Below the pieces are notes generated by a model. It made no database searches, was not told where the DNA came from, and worked only from the letters and a program-made list of their open reading frames with translations. The position numbers and the translations under genes were made by a program. From contig NC_049564.1 of NCBI RefSeq assembly GCF_013368755.1, positions 2,054,001 to 2,118,000 on the forward strand: 64,000 bases of DNA, written 5' to 3'. The stretch comes from Talaromyces rugulosus. Lineage: Eukaryota; Ascomycota; Eurotiomycetes; Eurotiales; Trichocomaceae. The first letter of the stretch is position 1, and each line of letters opens with the position of its first letter. This document shows, piece after piece, positions 10,103 through 21,625 of this stretch.

Positions 10103-10969
10103 TTAAGATGAAACGATACCTCCATCGACTTTAAGTGCGCCGCCAGTCAAAAATTGAGCATCATCACTGGCAAGGAATGACACCAGAGCTGCCACATCCT
10201 CAACCTCTGCCCACCGGGCTAATGGTACGGTTGACAGCATCTGCTTCATTCTCTCCGGTGGCCATGCTGCCTGGAACATGGGCGTGTTGACGCCGCATGG
10301 ATGAACCGTGTTTACCCGTATTTTGTACTGACCCAGCTCTGCTGCTGCCGTGAGACATAGACCGCGCAGCGAGTATTTGGCACTTGAATAGGCCACAAGA
10401 CCTGGTGTTGCACGCAGGCCGGCGATGGACGATGCGAGCACAATACTTCCTCCTTTCCCAGCATCGCGCATGGCGCGTCCAGCGTGCTTGACGCCTAGGA
10501 AAGCTATTTCCATTTTAGATCGCTTTACGCAAAAGGATGCAGAGGACGACATACCAGACCGCGTATTCACATTGATAACCTTATCCCACAGATCCACTTC
10601 CGTATCGAGAATACTCGTGGCCGAATAAGACATGCCAGCAGAGAGAAAAGCAACATCTAATCCACCGAAATGGGCAACAGTCTCATCTACATACTTTTTC
10701 ACGTCTTCTTCCGCCGTCACATCGGCCTTGATGGCCAATGTTTTTTTGTCGCCAGTCGCAGCAGCCTCAGGCACAGCATCGTGCAATTTCTTCTCGGCGT
10801 CGCTTAGTTTCGTGGCATCAATGTCAACGAGAGCGACCTTGGCGCCTTCGAGCAGAAACCGGCGCGCTGTCTCATAGCCAATGTTCCCCGCGGCGCCTGT
10901 GATCAGAGCGATTTTACCCCGAAGCCGGCCGGGGATAGGCTCCGGTAGTGAATTTGGACGTTCACTCAT
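10103..10969 (-). CDS. Short-chain dehydrogenase/reductase (classical SDR)
   Basis: NAD(P)-dependent oxidoreductase, 271 aa after splicing (exons 10969-10555 and 10503-10103). The cofactor motif TGAAGNIGYETA is near residue 25, then the LSAG motif (the usual NNAG position), a catalytic Ser in VLASSIAG, YSSAK as the catalytic Tyr/Lys, and the DGG tail. The 51-nt intron (GTATGT...AATAG) is a multiple of three and has no stop, so the unspliced frame is also open. Splicing restores the expected NVNTRSAFLGVKHAG. It converges on the QutC-like gene only 87 bp away, so a joint role in aromatic or sugar-acid metabolism is possible but not shown. The substrate is unknown. Confidence 0.88.
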   Translation of the reverse strand: MSERPNSLPEPIPGRLRGKIALITGAAGNIGYETARRFLLEGAKVALVDIDATKLSDAEKKLHDAVPEAAATGDKKTLAIKADVTAEEDVKKYVDETVAHFGGLDVAFLSAGMSYSATSILDTEVDLWDKVINVNTRSGMSSSASFCVKRSKMEIAFLGVKHAGRAMRDAGKGGSIVLASSIAGLRATPGLVAYSSAKYSLRGLCLTAAAELGQYKIRVNTVHPCGVNTPMFQAAWPPERMKQMLSTVPLARWAEVEDVAALVSFLASDDAQFLTGGALKVDGGIVSS

Positions 10970-11935
10970 TATGGCTTTTTTTCCCCTGTTGTGTATAGTT
11001 GTTGTGTTGGAAATTTGCGCTTATACTAGCTGGTGTTTCTCTATCATTTGAGGCACACAGTGATGGTGGTTAAAACATGTGCAGGATTGATCGCTCCCGG
11101 ATAGAAGGCCGGTGTTTGTCGGGCTAAGAAATACCCGTTGTATCTCAAAAATAGACAAGACTCCACATATTATTAGGCTTTGTAGTGTTCAACACAAAAT
11201 CTGGAGTAGAATGCTGGTTCCGACTAAGTGGTACCTGTGCATGTGTCTAGGAATAATATACTAACGTATTGATGCATGCTTGGCAGAGAAAAGGTTTGTA
11301 TCGTAGTGAGATGAATAGCTCAACAAAAATAATTATCTATCACTAATCATGGGAAACGTTTCTCAAAAAAAAAAAAAAGGGACATCTGGATTTAGTACGT
11401 TTTGCAAAAATCCCATATCTGTCTAGAGCGTGTTAGTAATTTCAAGTGTCACAATGACTAGTCTGTGCTACATGTTGCCAAACACAACAGTGAGTCAGGG
11501 AAATGACAATCGAGCTCCTAGTTTTTCTTTTATCATATTAAACTCTACGTCCGAATGCATCAAGTATTGTTAGATTCTCCAGGAGTGGTGATGCTTCTAG
11601 CCCCGACTTCCTAAATAGGAAACAATCTGGGAGCCATACTAACCCGCGCACCTACGCGAGTACAATCTGCTGAAACACCAAACCGGCACCGAAAAAGGCT
11701 TGTAACTTATATTAGAGGGCTGGAATATTTATGTTACTGAACATGATATCGTGTAAGTCATTTCATCTACCATAGACTTTTATAACCACATACCTGGTGT
11801 ATTTTCCCTCTCGCCGAATACAACGCCGTTTAGCGCTGACAAAATTCGATCACGGGTTCCAAAAAAACAAAAGCGATTGTAAATGGAACATCATGTGAAC
11901 TGATCGGAACAATCCGTAACGGAGTTCTAACACCG
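10970..11935. other. Intergenic region
   Basis: Spacer of 1.0 kb containing an A13 run near 11365-11378. No recognisable gene. It includes the uncertain 5' end of the amidoligase-like gene. Confidence 0.4.
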
Positions 11936-13131
11936 TTGCCGCCAAAAAGAGCCCGCCCAAGACAGCGCAGTCCATCTCCCGAGAGCCAGGCATCGTCAGT
12001 TGCGGAGGAGCCCCGAAAAAATGAATACGACGTGAGCGTAGGTCTGGAGTTGGTTCTAAGTGATGTAAACGACATCAAACCTCCCCATACGAGCAGTCTC
12101 CACGACCAGACCAAAAGTATCGAAGACAGCCAAGAAGAAATTCGCTGGATCTATGAAGAGCTATGCAATGTCGCCAACCTTCTCACCCGCCGATGGAACT
12201 CAAATGTTGAGTCGATGAGTTCTAGCAGATATGCTTACCACCAATTTGCTCCGATGAGAAGCCAATTCAAGGAGAATATGACGATTGATCATAAGTGGCC
12301 ATACGATGAATGGGTCATCGGGTTTTCACGGAGTCTCACTGATGAGTTTCTTCCAAGGTGTACGCTGGTGCAATGATCTGTTCCTGGTGGCAACGACAGC
12401 CTGTTGACATTTTGATTTTAGTCCCATTCGAGTTCCGATCACCGACGGTTCCCTACGAGAACCTCGATATATTGCTCGTCGAAGTCGAAGAACTCATGGG
12501 ATTCCTTCGTTCCGTCGCAGATGTGGCTGTCCTCAGCAACTGTGGTCTTCACGTCCAAGTATCTCGATCCCGCTCATTGTGGACTATCAACGAGTTGAGA
12601 ATGTGGAGGCGTAGTATACTCTTTTTCCAACAGCCCCTTCGGCAGATCTTGCCTGAGCACCGTCGAGTGCGCCGCTTGTCGGGTTATCCACTAGCAATCA
12701 ATTTTGGTCTTCATGAGCAACCCCACCCGAACGACAACCAGGATTTGGACTGGTACGGCTATCTCCTGAACCCCGAGGAAATAGAGGCGCCGAAGTATAA
12801 CGTGAATCCTCTCGCGCCTATTTTCACACCGGAAAGTCTAAAGCAAGACGACCAGCTCGAGCTAGCACCTGGCCTAGCGTTCGACTATGTTGTCGAATTT
12901 CGAGGCCCGGAAGGAATACACAATGCAGACGAATGCATCCCAGCAGTCGATCTGGCAGTGAGTTTCGCACATGCTTCACTAAGACAAGGCGGCGCGAGAC
13001 AGCTTCAAGAGTATCAGCCAACCATTGACGGGCTCTATAACTTCTTAACGTCAGCCAAGGTTGAAGGCATGATCATGCATCTGGATAGGTACTTTGGCCC
13101 CTTCGTCGACGGCTCTAGCTCCGACTTGTAG
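11936..13131 (+). CDS. Divergent amidoligase-like protein; start codon unclear
   Basis: Two exons, 11936-12359 and 12422-13131 (intron donor GTACGC, acceptor TTTTAG), about 377 aa. The order of weak motifs follows the fungal putative amidoligase family (Amidoligase_2 type, ATP-grasp related): SVGLELVLSD near the N-terminus, LTDEFLPRFPFEFRSPTVPY across the splice site, NCGLHVQVSRS in the middle, then a helical segment ending in LPEHRRVRR. Family members usually read like GfHVHvG at the third motif, so a catalytic-type residue has changed here. The natural start looks like the TTG at 11936, directly followed by PPKRARPRQRSPSPESQ, a basic, nuclear-signal-like N-terminus. No in-frame ATG lies between it and the upstream stop at 11837. 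The function is unknown. Confidence 0.55.
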
Positions 13132-13705
13132 AGGCTCAAGCTGCCTGTCCCTTGCGAACATAGGCCATGTCTAGGTTTTTTCACCCATTCTTTCAGTTCT
13201 CTATGACACTATGGTGCAGTCTTTGCTTCAATAGTATGAATAATAAGAACATTCCAGGTAGATTCAATTTCCGGGTAGAAGGCCGAGCGCGCGCGAAAGT
13301 AGTATGGTGAGCCCTAAGCCCGCCTCGGCAAGTTAATGGAAGCCAATCGCCTCTACACACTAAGTAACGTTTAATTAGGTCGCTCGGGCTAGCTGCTTTC
13401 CACGGCATAGTCCTTACGCGGCCGTCGGGCTGGTTTCCGGCCAACCTGTCCGCTGGAGGAATCAATAACGCCTCGTGGCTCGCGATTTGCTACGGTTATG
13501 ATCTTCCCCGGTCCCCCGCGGGGATTCCCTGGATTTGCTCTGCAGCAGCATCTCTCCGCATTTTTGCCTCTCCATTTTTTCGCGAGTTCTCCTTCTTTGC
13601 ATGCTCGCTTTACCCCGGATCGAACCACTACTTCAAGGCCCTCTTCCCCGCAGAAACGTGGTGGATGCCTCTTTGGAGACCACACAGTCTACAGCATCAG
13701 CCACC
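13132..13705. other. Promoter region of the QutD-like permease
   Basis: The 13270-13640 part is less AT-rich than other spacers (gagcgcgcgcga, cccccgcgggg). Open frames at 13389-13685 (minus) and 13498-13851 (plus) are compositional and lack any family motif. No gene is supported. Confidence 0.45.
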
Positions 13706-15437
13706 ATGCGGAATCCCTTTGCATTGTCGGGCGCCGTTGGCGACAACATTCCACGACAGATCTTTGGATATCGTATCTATCTAGTTGCATTTTCTGCAAC
13801 ATGGGTAAGACCTCGCCACACCGGAGAAAGGGAGGTACGGCACAATGCTAAGCATAGAAACAGGCCTCTGCCATGTACGGCTATGACTCTGCTTTCATCG
13901 GGGGTACCCTGAGTCTGCCATCGTTCCAAACTTCCTTCGGCCTCGATCCAGAGAGCAGTGAGTACACTAACCTCTCATCAAATATTGTGTCAACTTTCCA
14001 AGCCGGCGCCTTTTTCGGCGCCATCTTTGGCTTCTTCCTGGCCGAGCGATTTGGCCGAAAGCCGACCATTCTCTTGTCCGGAATTATCTTCTCCATCGGT
14101 GTCATCCTCCAGCTTATCGGTCACCTCGGTCTCCTCTATGGTGGCCGAGCATTGACTGGGCTGGGCATTGGCGCAACTTCAATGATCATTCCGATCTACA
14201 TATCCGAGTGTTCCCCCGCGCTGATCCGCGGCCGGATGGTTGGCATGTTCGAGATTATGCTTCAAATTGCCCTGGTATTTGGCTTCTGGGTGAACTATGG
14301 CGTGGAAAAGAATATTTCTGGCTCAACGGCGATGCAGTGGCGGATTCCAGTTGGCATCCAGCTGATCCCGGCCGGCCTCCTGCTCATCACGATGTCCTTC
14401 ATGATCGAAAGCCCGCGATGGATGGTGAGTAAGAACCGCACTGAAAAGGGACTCAAGGCGCTTTCTTGGGTGCGCAACCTCCCTGCGGATCACCCGTATG
14501 TGCAGCAAGAACTGTCTGAGATCCAAGCCGGTGTCGAGCACGAACTTCAACTGGTCAACAGCAGCCGATCCTCATGGCAGGTGATGCGCGAGTGCGCTGC
14601 TCCAGGCGTGCGTAATCGGATTATTGTTTCTGTTTCGATGATGCTGTTGCAGAACTTGACTGGGTAAGTTATCAGTCTTTGTAAAACACTCCTATGAGAA
14701 TTCCTTTTTTCCACTGACGGAATGATTATAGCATCAACGCAATCAACTACTATTCTCCAACAATCTTCAAATCTATCGGATTCACTGGCACCTCAGTCGG
14801 CCTGCTCGCTACTGGTGTCTACGGCCTCGTCAAAATGGCCACGACCATGGTCTTCATGGTATTCATCGTCGACAAATTTGGCCGCCGGCCCGCCCTTCTC
14901 GTGGGAGCAGTTGGAGCTGCCATTGCCATGTTCTATCTGGGCGTCTACTCGGAACTTAGTGAATCTTTTGATAAAGTGCCTCCCAAGGACTCTGGTGCCA
15001 ACGCCGCCGTTGCTATGATCTATATATATGCTATCTTCTACGGATTCTCCTGGAACGGCATACCCTGGATCTTTGCGTCGGAAGTGCTACCAACACGTGT
15101 TCGCACGCTGGGCATGATGTTTGCCACTTGCATGCAGTGGCTGGCACAGTTTATGATCGTTTACTCCTTACCACATATGGTGGCCTCCATCAAATTTGGA
15201 ATCTTCTATTTCTTTGGTGCTTGCACCATTGTCGCCTTAGTATTTGCGTATCTATTCGTTCCGGAGACCAAGGGAGTATCGCTCGAAGAAATGGACCTTC
15301 TATTTGGAGACGATGTTAGTGTTTGGGCGTCGAAGGCCTGGAAGCACTATCAAGAGTTCCGCGAAACTGGAATGACCGTGAGCGAGCTTCATGGGGTAGA
15401 GAAGGGTGACAAGGTGGAGTATGTGGAAAATGTATGA
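13706..15437 (+). CDS. MFS sugar/quinate permease (QutD-like)
   Basis: Plasma-membrane H+ symporter of the sugar porter family, 534 aa. Three exons: 13706-13804, 13864-14663 and 14732-15437. The ATG lies in ccaccATG. It reads like fungal quinate permeases: MYGYDSAFIGGTLSLPSFQ, AERFGRKPT, YGGRALTGLGIGA, PIYISECSPALIRGRMVG, NYGVEKN, ESPRWMVSKNRTEKGL, WVRNLPADHPY, GINAINYYSP and VPETKGVSLEEMDLLFGD. The INAINYYSP and WxRNLPADHxY motifs are typical of the QutD/Qa-y branch rather than of hexose carriers. With the QutC-like enzyme nearby, quinate or a related ring acid is a plausible substrate. A hexose or other polyol carrier cannot be ruled out. Confidence 0.88.
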
Positions 15438-16194
15438 CTGTCCACGGATGTATAGTCGAATTTGTTTTCAGTTAGTTAATGAGCCTACGGACATAACATC
15501 AATTGATTTTCATCACCACATGTGCAACAAAATATAATTTTCGCTGAGCGCTTTCTGTTCTTTAATGCACATGCAACTAGACATACGTGGATATATACAT
15601 GTAGTTAAGTAAATATAACATTTGGACGTTTGAAACAGTGTTAAACAGTTGTGATAAATTAGCAGTATATTATTGATTGACAACAATGTCAGCTCGTAGA
15701 GCTTTTCCCAACCACACTGATGATGTATATCATGGAGGATTACACAATGACAAATATTTGTAACCCATTATTGCAACGGTCCTGATTGACTTTCTGGTTG
15801 GCTTCTTTTTCCTTTTTTTTTTTTTTTCCTGTCAAAATCAAACAGCCCTGGCGACAAATGTGGATCATATAGGATCGACAGCGACCCACCAATGAGGCAT
15901 TTTCCCTTCAAAAACCCGTATGTTGTCGCATTAGTATGGTGGCCTAGTTGTTGTGATTGGGGCGATAACGCAGACTATTGGCTGATAGCCTGATGGGCGT
16001 CTCTGGGCATCTGGATTATTCTGCAGATACGTGACATATCGGAAACTCTATCCTGATTTGTGCAGATGGATGATTGTCACTTTTAAATGGGGCACTTCGA
16101 TTTTTTGGACTTTGCACTCCTATTTAAAGAGGCGCAAGCAGCGCACTCGTATATCAAAAAGCATGTATTCGACTAGGAACGTGTTCAAACCACA
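15438..16194. other. AT-rich intergenic region
   Basis: Holds an ATCAATTGAT palindrome at 15498-15507, a TACATGTA at 15596-15603 and a T-rich tract at about 15812-15829. The frame at 16031-16261 has no family content; the real gene starts inside its far end in another frame. Confidence 0.5.
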
Positions 16195-17970
16195 ATGGCG
16201 GAAGATAGTTCTTTCACAAGCGATGTGTTCGCACCGGGGACAGACGAAAATCTCAAGATAGAGAATCTTGGGTATCAACAGGGTATGCCTAGTGTCATCG
16301 AGTTGTCGATAGGAAAGTACTGAAGTGCTTAGAACTCAAGCGATCATTTGGCTTTTTCGATATGGTTGGATTTAGTTTTAATGTCGTTACTTGGTAAGAT
16401 CATCCCAGTGGACAAACAGGCACCCTACTCACATGGTTGATAGCTGGACGGCATTGAGCGCTGTGTTCATTGTCGGAGTAAACGCCGGTGGACCGCCTGT
16501 GATGATTTATGGATGGATTGGAGTCTGTATGGCTACCATGATCGTGGCTCTGTCAATGGCAGAAATGTGTGCACGGTGGCCTGTTGCTGGAGGCCAATAC
16601 TCATGGGTGGCCTTAATGGCGCCATCCGCAATCTCTCGACAAATGTCATACATGACCGGCTGGTTTATGTTGACAGGTAAGTTCTCGTGTCTAATTATTC
16701 AAGTGGCCTTCCACCCTAATGGTGCTTTAGGAGTCCTAGCCATGGGCGCTGTCAACAATAACATCCTATCGAACTTTGTTCTCGGACAGGCCAACATTGT
16801 ATTTCCGGAATACACCATTGAGCGCTGGCACACGGTACTTGTCTCGTATGCAGTGGCTGTTGTAGCTCTGGCCGCAAATATTTGGGCGCCTCACCTGCTA
16901 AGCCGACTATCACGAGTAATTCTACTATGGAATATAGGTTCTTTTATCACAGTTACTATTGTGCTGCTGGCAACCAACGACCATAAGCAGAACGCGGCAT
17001 TTGTTTTCAAAGATTTTCATAATGAGACTGGTTTTGGGCCGGCCATGGCAACAGTAATCGGCATTCTTCAAAGCTTTTTCGCTATGTGTTGCTACGAAAC
17101 ACCAAGCCACATGTCCGAAGAAATGACCCATGCATCTCGTGATGCCCCAAGGGCTATCATAATGACCGTCCTCATCGGAGCTACAACGGGCTTGATATTT
17201 TTAGTGACCCTTTGCTTCTGTATCGGAGATATCAGCTCCACTGCAGAGACCCCGACAGGTGTTCCTGTAATTCAGATCTTTTATGACTCAACAGGGAGTA
17301 AAGGGGCGACTTGTTTCTTGGCTAGCTTGTTTGATGTGATCGTCATTTTTTGCGCAGTGAGTCTTATGGCAGAGGGTTCTCGAATGATCTTTGCATTCGC
17401 TCGCGACCACGGTTTACCATTCTCTGGGATTCTTTCTCAAGTCAATCGCAAAAAGCATGTTCCCATATACGCCATTATCACAACGGCGGTCATACAGATG
17501 GCTTTTAATTCGATTTATTTCGGCACTGTCACAGGCTTCAACACTATAATTTCGATTTCGACCACGGGGTTCTGTAAGTTCTCTTTTAGGGGCAATTGAA
17601 CTTCACCCAACTAATCCTCATAGATGTTTCGTACGCGTTTGTTCTCCTCGCACGCTTACTTGGCTATATCTGGGGCGACCGAGCTGCAACGACTTTCTCG
17701 GGTCCTAGCTCTCTCTCTGTGACGCTATCACTTACGCTGAATGCGATTGGCTTTGTTTTCCTGGTGTTTGCCGTGATTACCTTCAATTTTCCATCGGTAG
17801 CTCCAGTTGAGAAGCTATCAATGAACTATACAAGTGCAGCCATCGGGGTTGTTTCTCTGCTCAGTATTCTGACATGGGTCACGACCGGCTACAGGCATTT
17901 CCATGGTCCTGTTGATGTGCGGAAAATGGGTGCTGAGACATGCCGGGAAGTTGTTTCTAAAAACAATTAG
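16195..17970 (+). CDS. APC-family amino acid/GABA permease
   Basis: Membrane permease of 523 aa. Five exons: 16195-16282, 16333-16393, 16444-16676, 16731-17573 and 17624-17970. The N-terminus runs into ELKRSFGFFDMVGFSFNVVT, the usual first helix of fungal GABA/amino-acid permeases (Uga4/Bat1 branch). Further motifs are ALSMAEMCARWPVAGGQYSWVA, SMAEM included, PSHMSEEMTHASRDAPRAI and SRMIFAFARDHGLPFS. About twelve membrane segments are visible. The third intron (16677-16730, 54 nt) is a multiple of three without a stop, so retention would leave the frame open. The substrate could be GABA, choline or another amine. Confidence 0.9.
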
Positions 17971-18393
17971 TCTAGTCAGAGAGTATGATCACTTGAAAAT
18001 TTTAAGAACCCGGGCAGACGGGCTTTTACTGCATGCTTTATTTAGTAGAATAACTACATCTTACCCCTGATAATGAAGATATAATGTTAAATAGTATACA
18101 AGGTGTATTAACACGTCATTCTTGCCTCATTGCAACTTGACCGGCTTTGTCACGGAATATCACCTTTCTAACTCTCATTTCTCCATATATTGAACTCAAA
18201 GTTCATTTGATAACATAGGGAACAGCATATTTTGGCTATATGAAAGTTTTCTACGGCCGAGAACACCGGAGGGATTTGACATTACGAGTAACCCATGACG
18301 TCACCTCCAGTCATCATATTGCTGAATCAGGATAAAACTAGTCGTTAATTCGTTATTCTCGTGTCAATATACGTCCCTTGTGTCTTCTCACAG
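17971..18393. other. Spacer with a CRE-type palindrome
   Basis: Promoter side of the PP2C gene. A perfect TGACGTCA (CRE) lies at 18296-18303, about 91 bp before the proposed ATG. Nothing coding is seen. Confidence 0.45.
18296..18303. promoter_or_regulatory. CRE palindrome TGACGTCA
   Basis: Perfect ATF/CREB-type bZIP site about 91 bp upstream of the phosphatase ATG. A stress bZIP factor such as AtfA is a plausible reader, by general knowledge of the site only. Confidence 0.35.
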
Positions 18394-19618
18394 ATGATGC
18401 TAGAGTATTGTGGTAGATTGTTGAAAAGATACTCCCCGTGGATGAATCCACCAACTGATAACTTCGTCCTTTCCGCTGATGGCTCGTCAGTCAGTGTTCC
18501 TATTTGATTTTTCCTTGGGTTTTCCTCCAAAGACTATTTTTAAATAACATATATCAGGCACAAGGAGGACGAGAATACCAGGAGGATCGTTATACTATTG
18601 TCTTGCCGGCACAATTCTCAAATAACAGTTCCGAGGACATAGGATTTTTTGCCGTTTACGATGGGCAGTATGTACAAATTCCTATCGCATGATCTACCAC
18701 TCTACCTACTGAACCACCAACCTATATTAGTGCAGGTGTGGACACCGCCAATTTCGCATCACAAAGACTTCACACGATTTTGAAGGATCAGCCGGACTTC
18801 CGAGATGGGGATTACAAGACAGCAATAAAATCGGCCCTGGCCGAGGCCGATAAGCAGTTATTTGATCTATCGAAACTGGGAAGAAGTGATGGTATTGAAA
18901 CTGGATCGACAGTGGCACTATGTCTAGTCAACCTAACCACAGGCTCTATTGTGGTTGCAAATCTCGGCGATTCTCACGTACTGCTGGGGGAACCATCCAT
19001 GGTTTCCAGGGGGTGCTCCATTGTACGCGAATCGCTCATTTCTTGAAAATTTCTCCCAACTGATATAGATCAATAGCGGCGACTATCCAAGGCTCACAAG
19101 CCGGAGGATTTGGCCGAAAGAATTCGTATCGAGCACGCAGGCGGCACAGTCAGTACTGTTACCGGGCAGCCACGAGTTGGTAAGACGTTTGGATTCGACC
19201 AGCCAGCCAGCCAGGTTTGAGTGGATGGTAACTTTTAAATACAGGATTTCTTAATGTGTCACGCGCCCTTGGAGATCAGCAATACAAGAAACAGGTAAGC
19301 GGCAATGAGGCAGAATCTGGACCAGCGACAGACATCGCCAAGGGACCTTCGCGGAAAGTAGGGGGAGATTTTGTCTCAGTCCTACCGCATATCACAACTA
19401 CGCAACTATCTAAGCATGGCCGGTCTATTTTGCTTCTAGTTACAGATGGAGTCACAGATCAGTTTGAAGACGATGAACTCCTTACATTTGTGTGGGAAAA
19501 GTTAGATGGTGGATGGACTCCACCGCAGATTGCACAAAAGGTTGTAGAGCATAGTTCTACGGGCAGATATACTGACAACTGTACCTGTATCGTAATTGTT
19601 ATTGAAAATAAATATTGA
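18394..19618 (+). CDS. PP2C-type (PPM) Ser/Thr protein phosphatase
   Basis: Metal-dependent protein phosphatase, about 326 aa. Five exons: 18394-18495, 18558-18667, 18731-19022, 19077-19179 and 19245-19618. Motifs run in family order: AQGGREYQEDRYTI, FAVYDGH (its His is completed across the 18668-18730 intron), ETGSTVALCLV, VANLGDSHVLLGE, RRLSKAHKPEDLAERIRIEH, GGTVSTV, NVSRALGDQQYK, LLLVTDGVTDQFEDDE and TDNCTCIVI. Acidic metal ligands (DGH, TDG, DN) are present. The weak points are exon 1, whose GTTCCT donor is non-consensus, and the donor at 19023. Its signalling partner is unknown. Confidence 0.85.
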
Positions 19619-19873
19619 CTCTTAAGATCACTAGTGTTTGGATATCACTAGCTACCATTGCGAATCACCAGCCAATTATACTACACCAATCTTGTAAAAG
19701 AACTAGTATAGAACAGAAATTAAAATTTTTGTTTATAACTTACAGATAATCACTGTTGAAGTTAGATCCAGGTCAAGCTATTTCTCCTTCAATTGTTTCA
19801 CGTGGTCTCAAGTTTCAATCGCCTGGTGAGTGTGTCGCACACTATTAAAACGTTGTTCACCCTGTGTGCATCG

Positions 19874-21625
19874 CTAGAGACCGTCTGCATCAACCGCGTT
19901 ATCTCGATATACCTGCAAGCTATACCTAGCGAATTTGCTTCTTGCCCGAATTCGACTTCCGTGTCTTGTGAATAGAGGCGGCACAACACAGAACACCGTT
20001 GCCACGGCCGCCAACACTGAAACCGCCATATTCGCCTCCAATCCTTTGAACATTTGGACAGCGAACAGTGGGAATACCGCGGACATGAGAGAGCGGAGTA
20101 GTGACAGTGCGGCATATCCGCTTGACGCGTAAGTCAGGTAGCTATCAGCTAAATATCCAGAAAGTGAGGTATCTAGTTCATTCACTGCATAACCGATTAC
20201 AGCCAATGCGATAGTCGGAACAATCCAGTGTATGGTCTGGTTGTGCGGTGGAATTGTCCACGCAAACAACCATAGCCCAACAGCAAGGACAGGGGCGCCG
20301 ATGCATAATCCGAGGAGCTTATGTTCGGGTGTAATCGGGTGACCCTGGCGCTGATGTTTTGTAATGATCCGAGTTTCAAGTATTCGAGTGAAACCACTGG
20401 CTAATAGTCCGATTCCAATGGCAATAAATGGCAATGAAGCTGACTGGGTGGAGAAGCCAAACGATTCATATATTGGAGATAGGGCTTCTGTGAAAAGGTA
20501 AACAAGTGCGGAGGACACAGCACTAATAACCGAGGTTACGGATACGATTGGTTCAGTAAAGAAAAGATAGAGTGGTCTAAAGAGGGCCACGTGAGCAAAG
20601 TTGCGCAGGTCCGGGGTATGGTCTGGATTCAACGAGCGAAGGTTCTCGATGCCGGTGAGTCTGCCCAGCCGAGAAACTTCTTGAGCGAGAAGCACCGACG
20701 GCCGAGATTCGCTAAGGGTAAACATTAAGCCTGTCGTGACACCAAGAACTATTGCTCCGGTGTAGAATGTCCATCGCCTGAGTATGTATCAGACAACAAG
20801 CCATGTGCTCAGAAATCGAAGGTAAAGCTCACCATCCTAGGGCAACAGTGATGTATGAACTCATTATAGGGCCCATAACCAAACCCATACTACCAGCCGT
20901 CGACCAAAAATAGATTGTCCAAACTCGATCTTTGGCGTTGAACATGTCCTCCATGCTACCCAAGACGACAACGGTAGGAATTGCTGATAGAAGGCCACAA
21001 ACAAAACGGCTAACGACAACTGCTGCAAGTGACGGTACTGCTGCTACTAGGGCACAAAATATAGTATATAGTCCGGAGCAGCCAATGTAAAGCCACTTCC
21101 GGCCAAAGACTTCAGAATAGGGAGGGAAGACGACGCCCCCTACGCTCTGCCCTAGAAGGTATCTACCGCTAGTCAGCTTGGCACAACATAGGATTATACA
21201 AACTTTAACCGTACACCGAAACAAAAAGAAATACGGATAATGCTTTTGCAACACCGTATTCTTTCTGGGCGCCATTGGCCACTGCACTCTAAGGACCTCT
21301 TGTCAGTCTCAGAGACTATTAGGGATATGCTACTCACTCCAGCCGTGCTTATTGCAGTTCTGTATAAAAAAGGTCAGCAATATGACAAGAAAATATAGTT
21401 TTGCCATCCAGGGGACAAATACGTGAAGAAATCCAGCCAGACGATCAACAAGCTATTGTATACTTTCTTCGATGTAGACCAATGGCGAGGGTGACGGTGG
21501 TTCTTCGTGGACCAACGAATAAACTTCCCATCTGGGGTGAGTTCCAGTGCTTGTTTATCAAGATAAAACTGAAGATTATCTTCTGCTTGGAGCTGTGGCG
21601 CGGTATGCAGGGTGTCTAGGTCCAT
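19874..21625 (-). CDS. MFS transporter, DHA1-type exporter
   Basis: Plasma-membrane drug/metabolite:H+ antiporter-like MFS protein, 512 aa. Five minus-strand exons: 21625-21423, 21359-21338, 21288-21215, 21168-20833 and 20777-19874. The second exon is only 22 nt. The N-terminal tail ends in RHPRHWSTSKKVYNSLLIVW, the usual lead into TM1 in this group. Then come GRYLLGQSVGGVVFPPYSEVFGRKWLY (in parts GQSVGG and SEVFGRKW), VVSRFVCGLLSAIPTVVVLGS, DMFNAKDR, TIYFWSTAGSMGLVMGPI and WRWTFYTGAI. The rest supplies TM7-12. The gene is tail to tail with the PP2C gene, 255 bp apart. The exported substrate cannot be inferred. Confidence 0.85.

Noticed and set aside
10504..10554. Reading the SDR as one uninterrupted exon
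   Set aside because: The extra 17 residues interrupt the conserved NVNTRSAFLGVKHAG block and are flanked by good GTATGT and AATAG splice sites.
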